A DNA stretch of 12,668 bases, from the NCBI GenBank assembly GCA_023404705.1, contig JAEYAU010000210.1, positions 1 to 12,668 of the forward strand, in the 5' to 3' direction. Below are positions 12,461 to 12,668 of this stretch, in pieces; position 1 is the stretch's first letter; the number at the start of each line of letters is the position of its first letter. Position numbers and translations under genes: made by a program. The notes below the pieces were generated by a model. It searched no databases and was not told the origin of the DNA. It was given only the letters and a program-made list of their open reading frames with translations. Origin of the DNA: Pseudomonadota bacterium. Its GTDB lineage: Bacteria; Pseudomonadota; Alphaproteobacteria; Rhizobiales; Xanthobacteraceae.

Positions 12461-12514
12461 GGCCGTGATCGCGGAGGCGCCTAGGGTGAGCGTCGTCGCG
12501 GGGCGATGGTCCGG

Positions 12515-12569
12515 CGAGCGTGTCCCGACATCCCACGCTCGACGGCCGCGCTCCGCGGCGACGCTTTTT
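12515..12569 (+). terminator. Two consecutive hairpins followed by a T-run (possible sRNA 3' end)
   Basis: The first stem has perfect 8-bp arms CGAGCGTG (12515-12522) and CACGCTCG (12534-12541). The second has perfect 6-bp arms GCCGCG (12545-12550) and CGCGGC (12554-12559) around CTC, followed by GACG and CTTTTT ending at 12569. No coding region precedes it on the plus strand, so it would end either a small RNA or a transcript starting in this region. Confidence 0.45.
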
Positions 12570-12668
12570 CCGAACAGCGGTTGGTAGGGTGCGCTAAGGC
12601 GGCCCGTGAGATTGCGATCGCTCCGAGGGTTAACGATCCGCCGTGCGCACGCGAGCTGAATCGTGAGC

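Larger units (their letters stand above)
12230..12668. other. Gene-free stretch upstream of the P460 gene to the window end
   Basis: I find no convincing protein gene here: stops occur in all plus frames and the open minus and plus frames lack ribosome sites or recognisable sequence. It holds the P460 leader hairpin, a weak promoter candidate, the TGTGA-N6-TCACA palindrome and the two-hairpin T-run structure. The last ~100 bases show only a GCGATCGC palindrome and no start codon with a ribosome site, and may be the upstream region of a gene beyond the window. Confidence 0.6.

Noticed and set aside
11396..12484. Plus-strand open frame of 362 codons opposite arsR and the P460 gene
   Set aside because: It runs across an intergenic operator and two confirmed genes with no recognisable sequence; shadow frame.

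Overview
The window is chromosomal DNA of a GC-rich alphaproteobacterium, most likely a Hyphomicrobiales member of the Bradyrhizobium/Rhodopseudomonas/Pseudolabrys type. The reasons are the order rplY-pth-ychF, the Ala/Pro/Gly-rich tail of the L25-type ribosomal protein, strong G/C third-position bias, and a dispersed palindromic repeat beginning CCGTCACCCTGAGGTGC. This placement rests on recognition, not on a database search.

Layout. Positions 1-1816 (+) hold a translation block: the end of the L25/Ctc gene, pth and ychF. An exported protein of unknown function follows (1889-2452, +), then an intergenic palindromic repeat (2480-2627), a small DUF4282-type membrane protein (2661-2951, -) and two tandem MaoC-like hot-dog hydratases (3152-4095, +). 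A bidirectional terminator separates these from a small exported protein (4173-4463, -), which is divergent from an exported VanX-type D-Ala-D-Ala dipeptidase (4558-5304, +). A 56-residue membrane protein follows (5470-5640, +), then a second bidirectional terminator.

From 5729 to 12229 every gene is on the minus strand. In transcription order these are: an exported cytochrome P460-like haem protein (12229-11708); an ArsR regulator and an SRPBCC/AHSA1 protein overlapping by ATGA (11605-10815); a TetR regulator (10686-10078); an RND efflux adaptor lipoprotein (9983-8916); and its inner-membrane permease (8857-5729). No outer-membrane channel gene is present, so the pump would need a TolC-like partner encoded elsewhere.

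The clearest regulatory signal is a matched pair of palindromes with the same architecture, CTGACGA-N10-TCGTCAG. One lies just upstream of the tetR-like gene (10739-10762) and one just upstream of the adaptor gene (10014-10037). This is good sequence evidence that the TetR protein represses both itself and the pump. The ArsR gene has its own palindrome across a good -10 element. The last ~440 bases have no convincing gene but contain a CRP-like TGTGA-N6-TCACA palindrome and two hairpins ending in a T-run, which could mark a small RNA.

I see no radically new multi-gene system. The observations most worth following up are the paired operators, the 20-bp tandem repeat in the tetR leader, the ArsR promoter/operator, and the structured 3' region.
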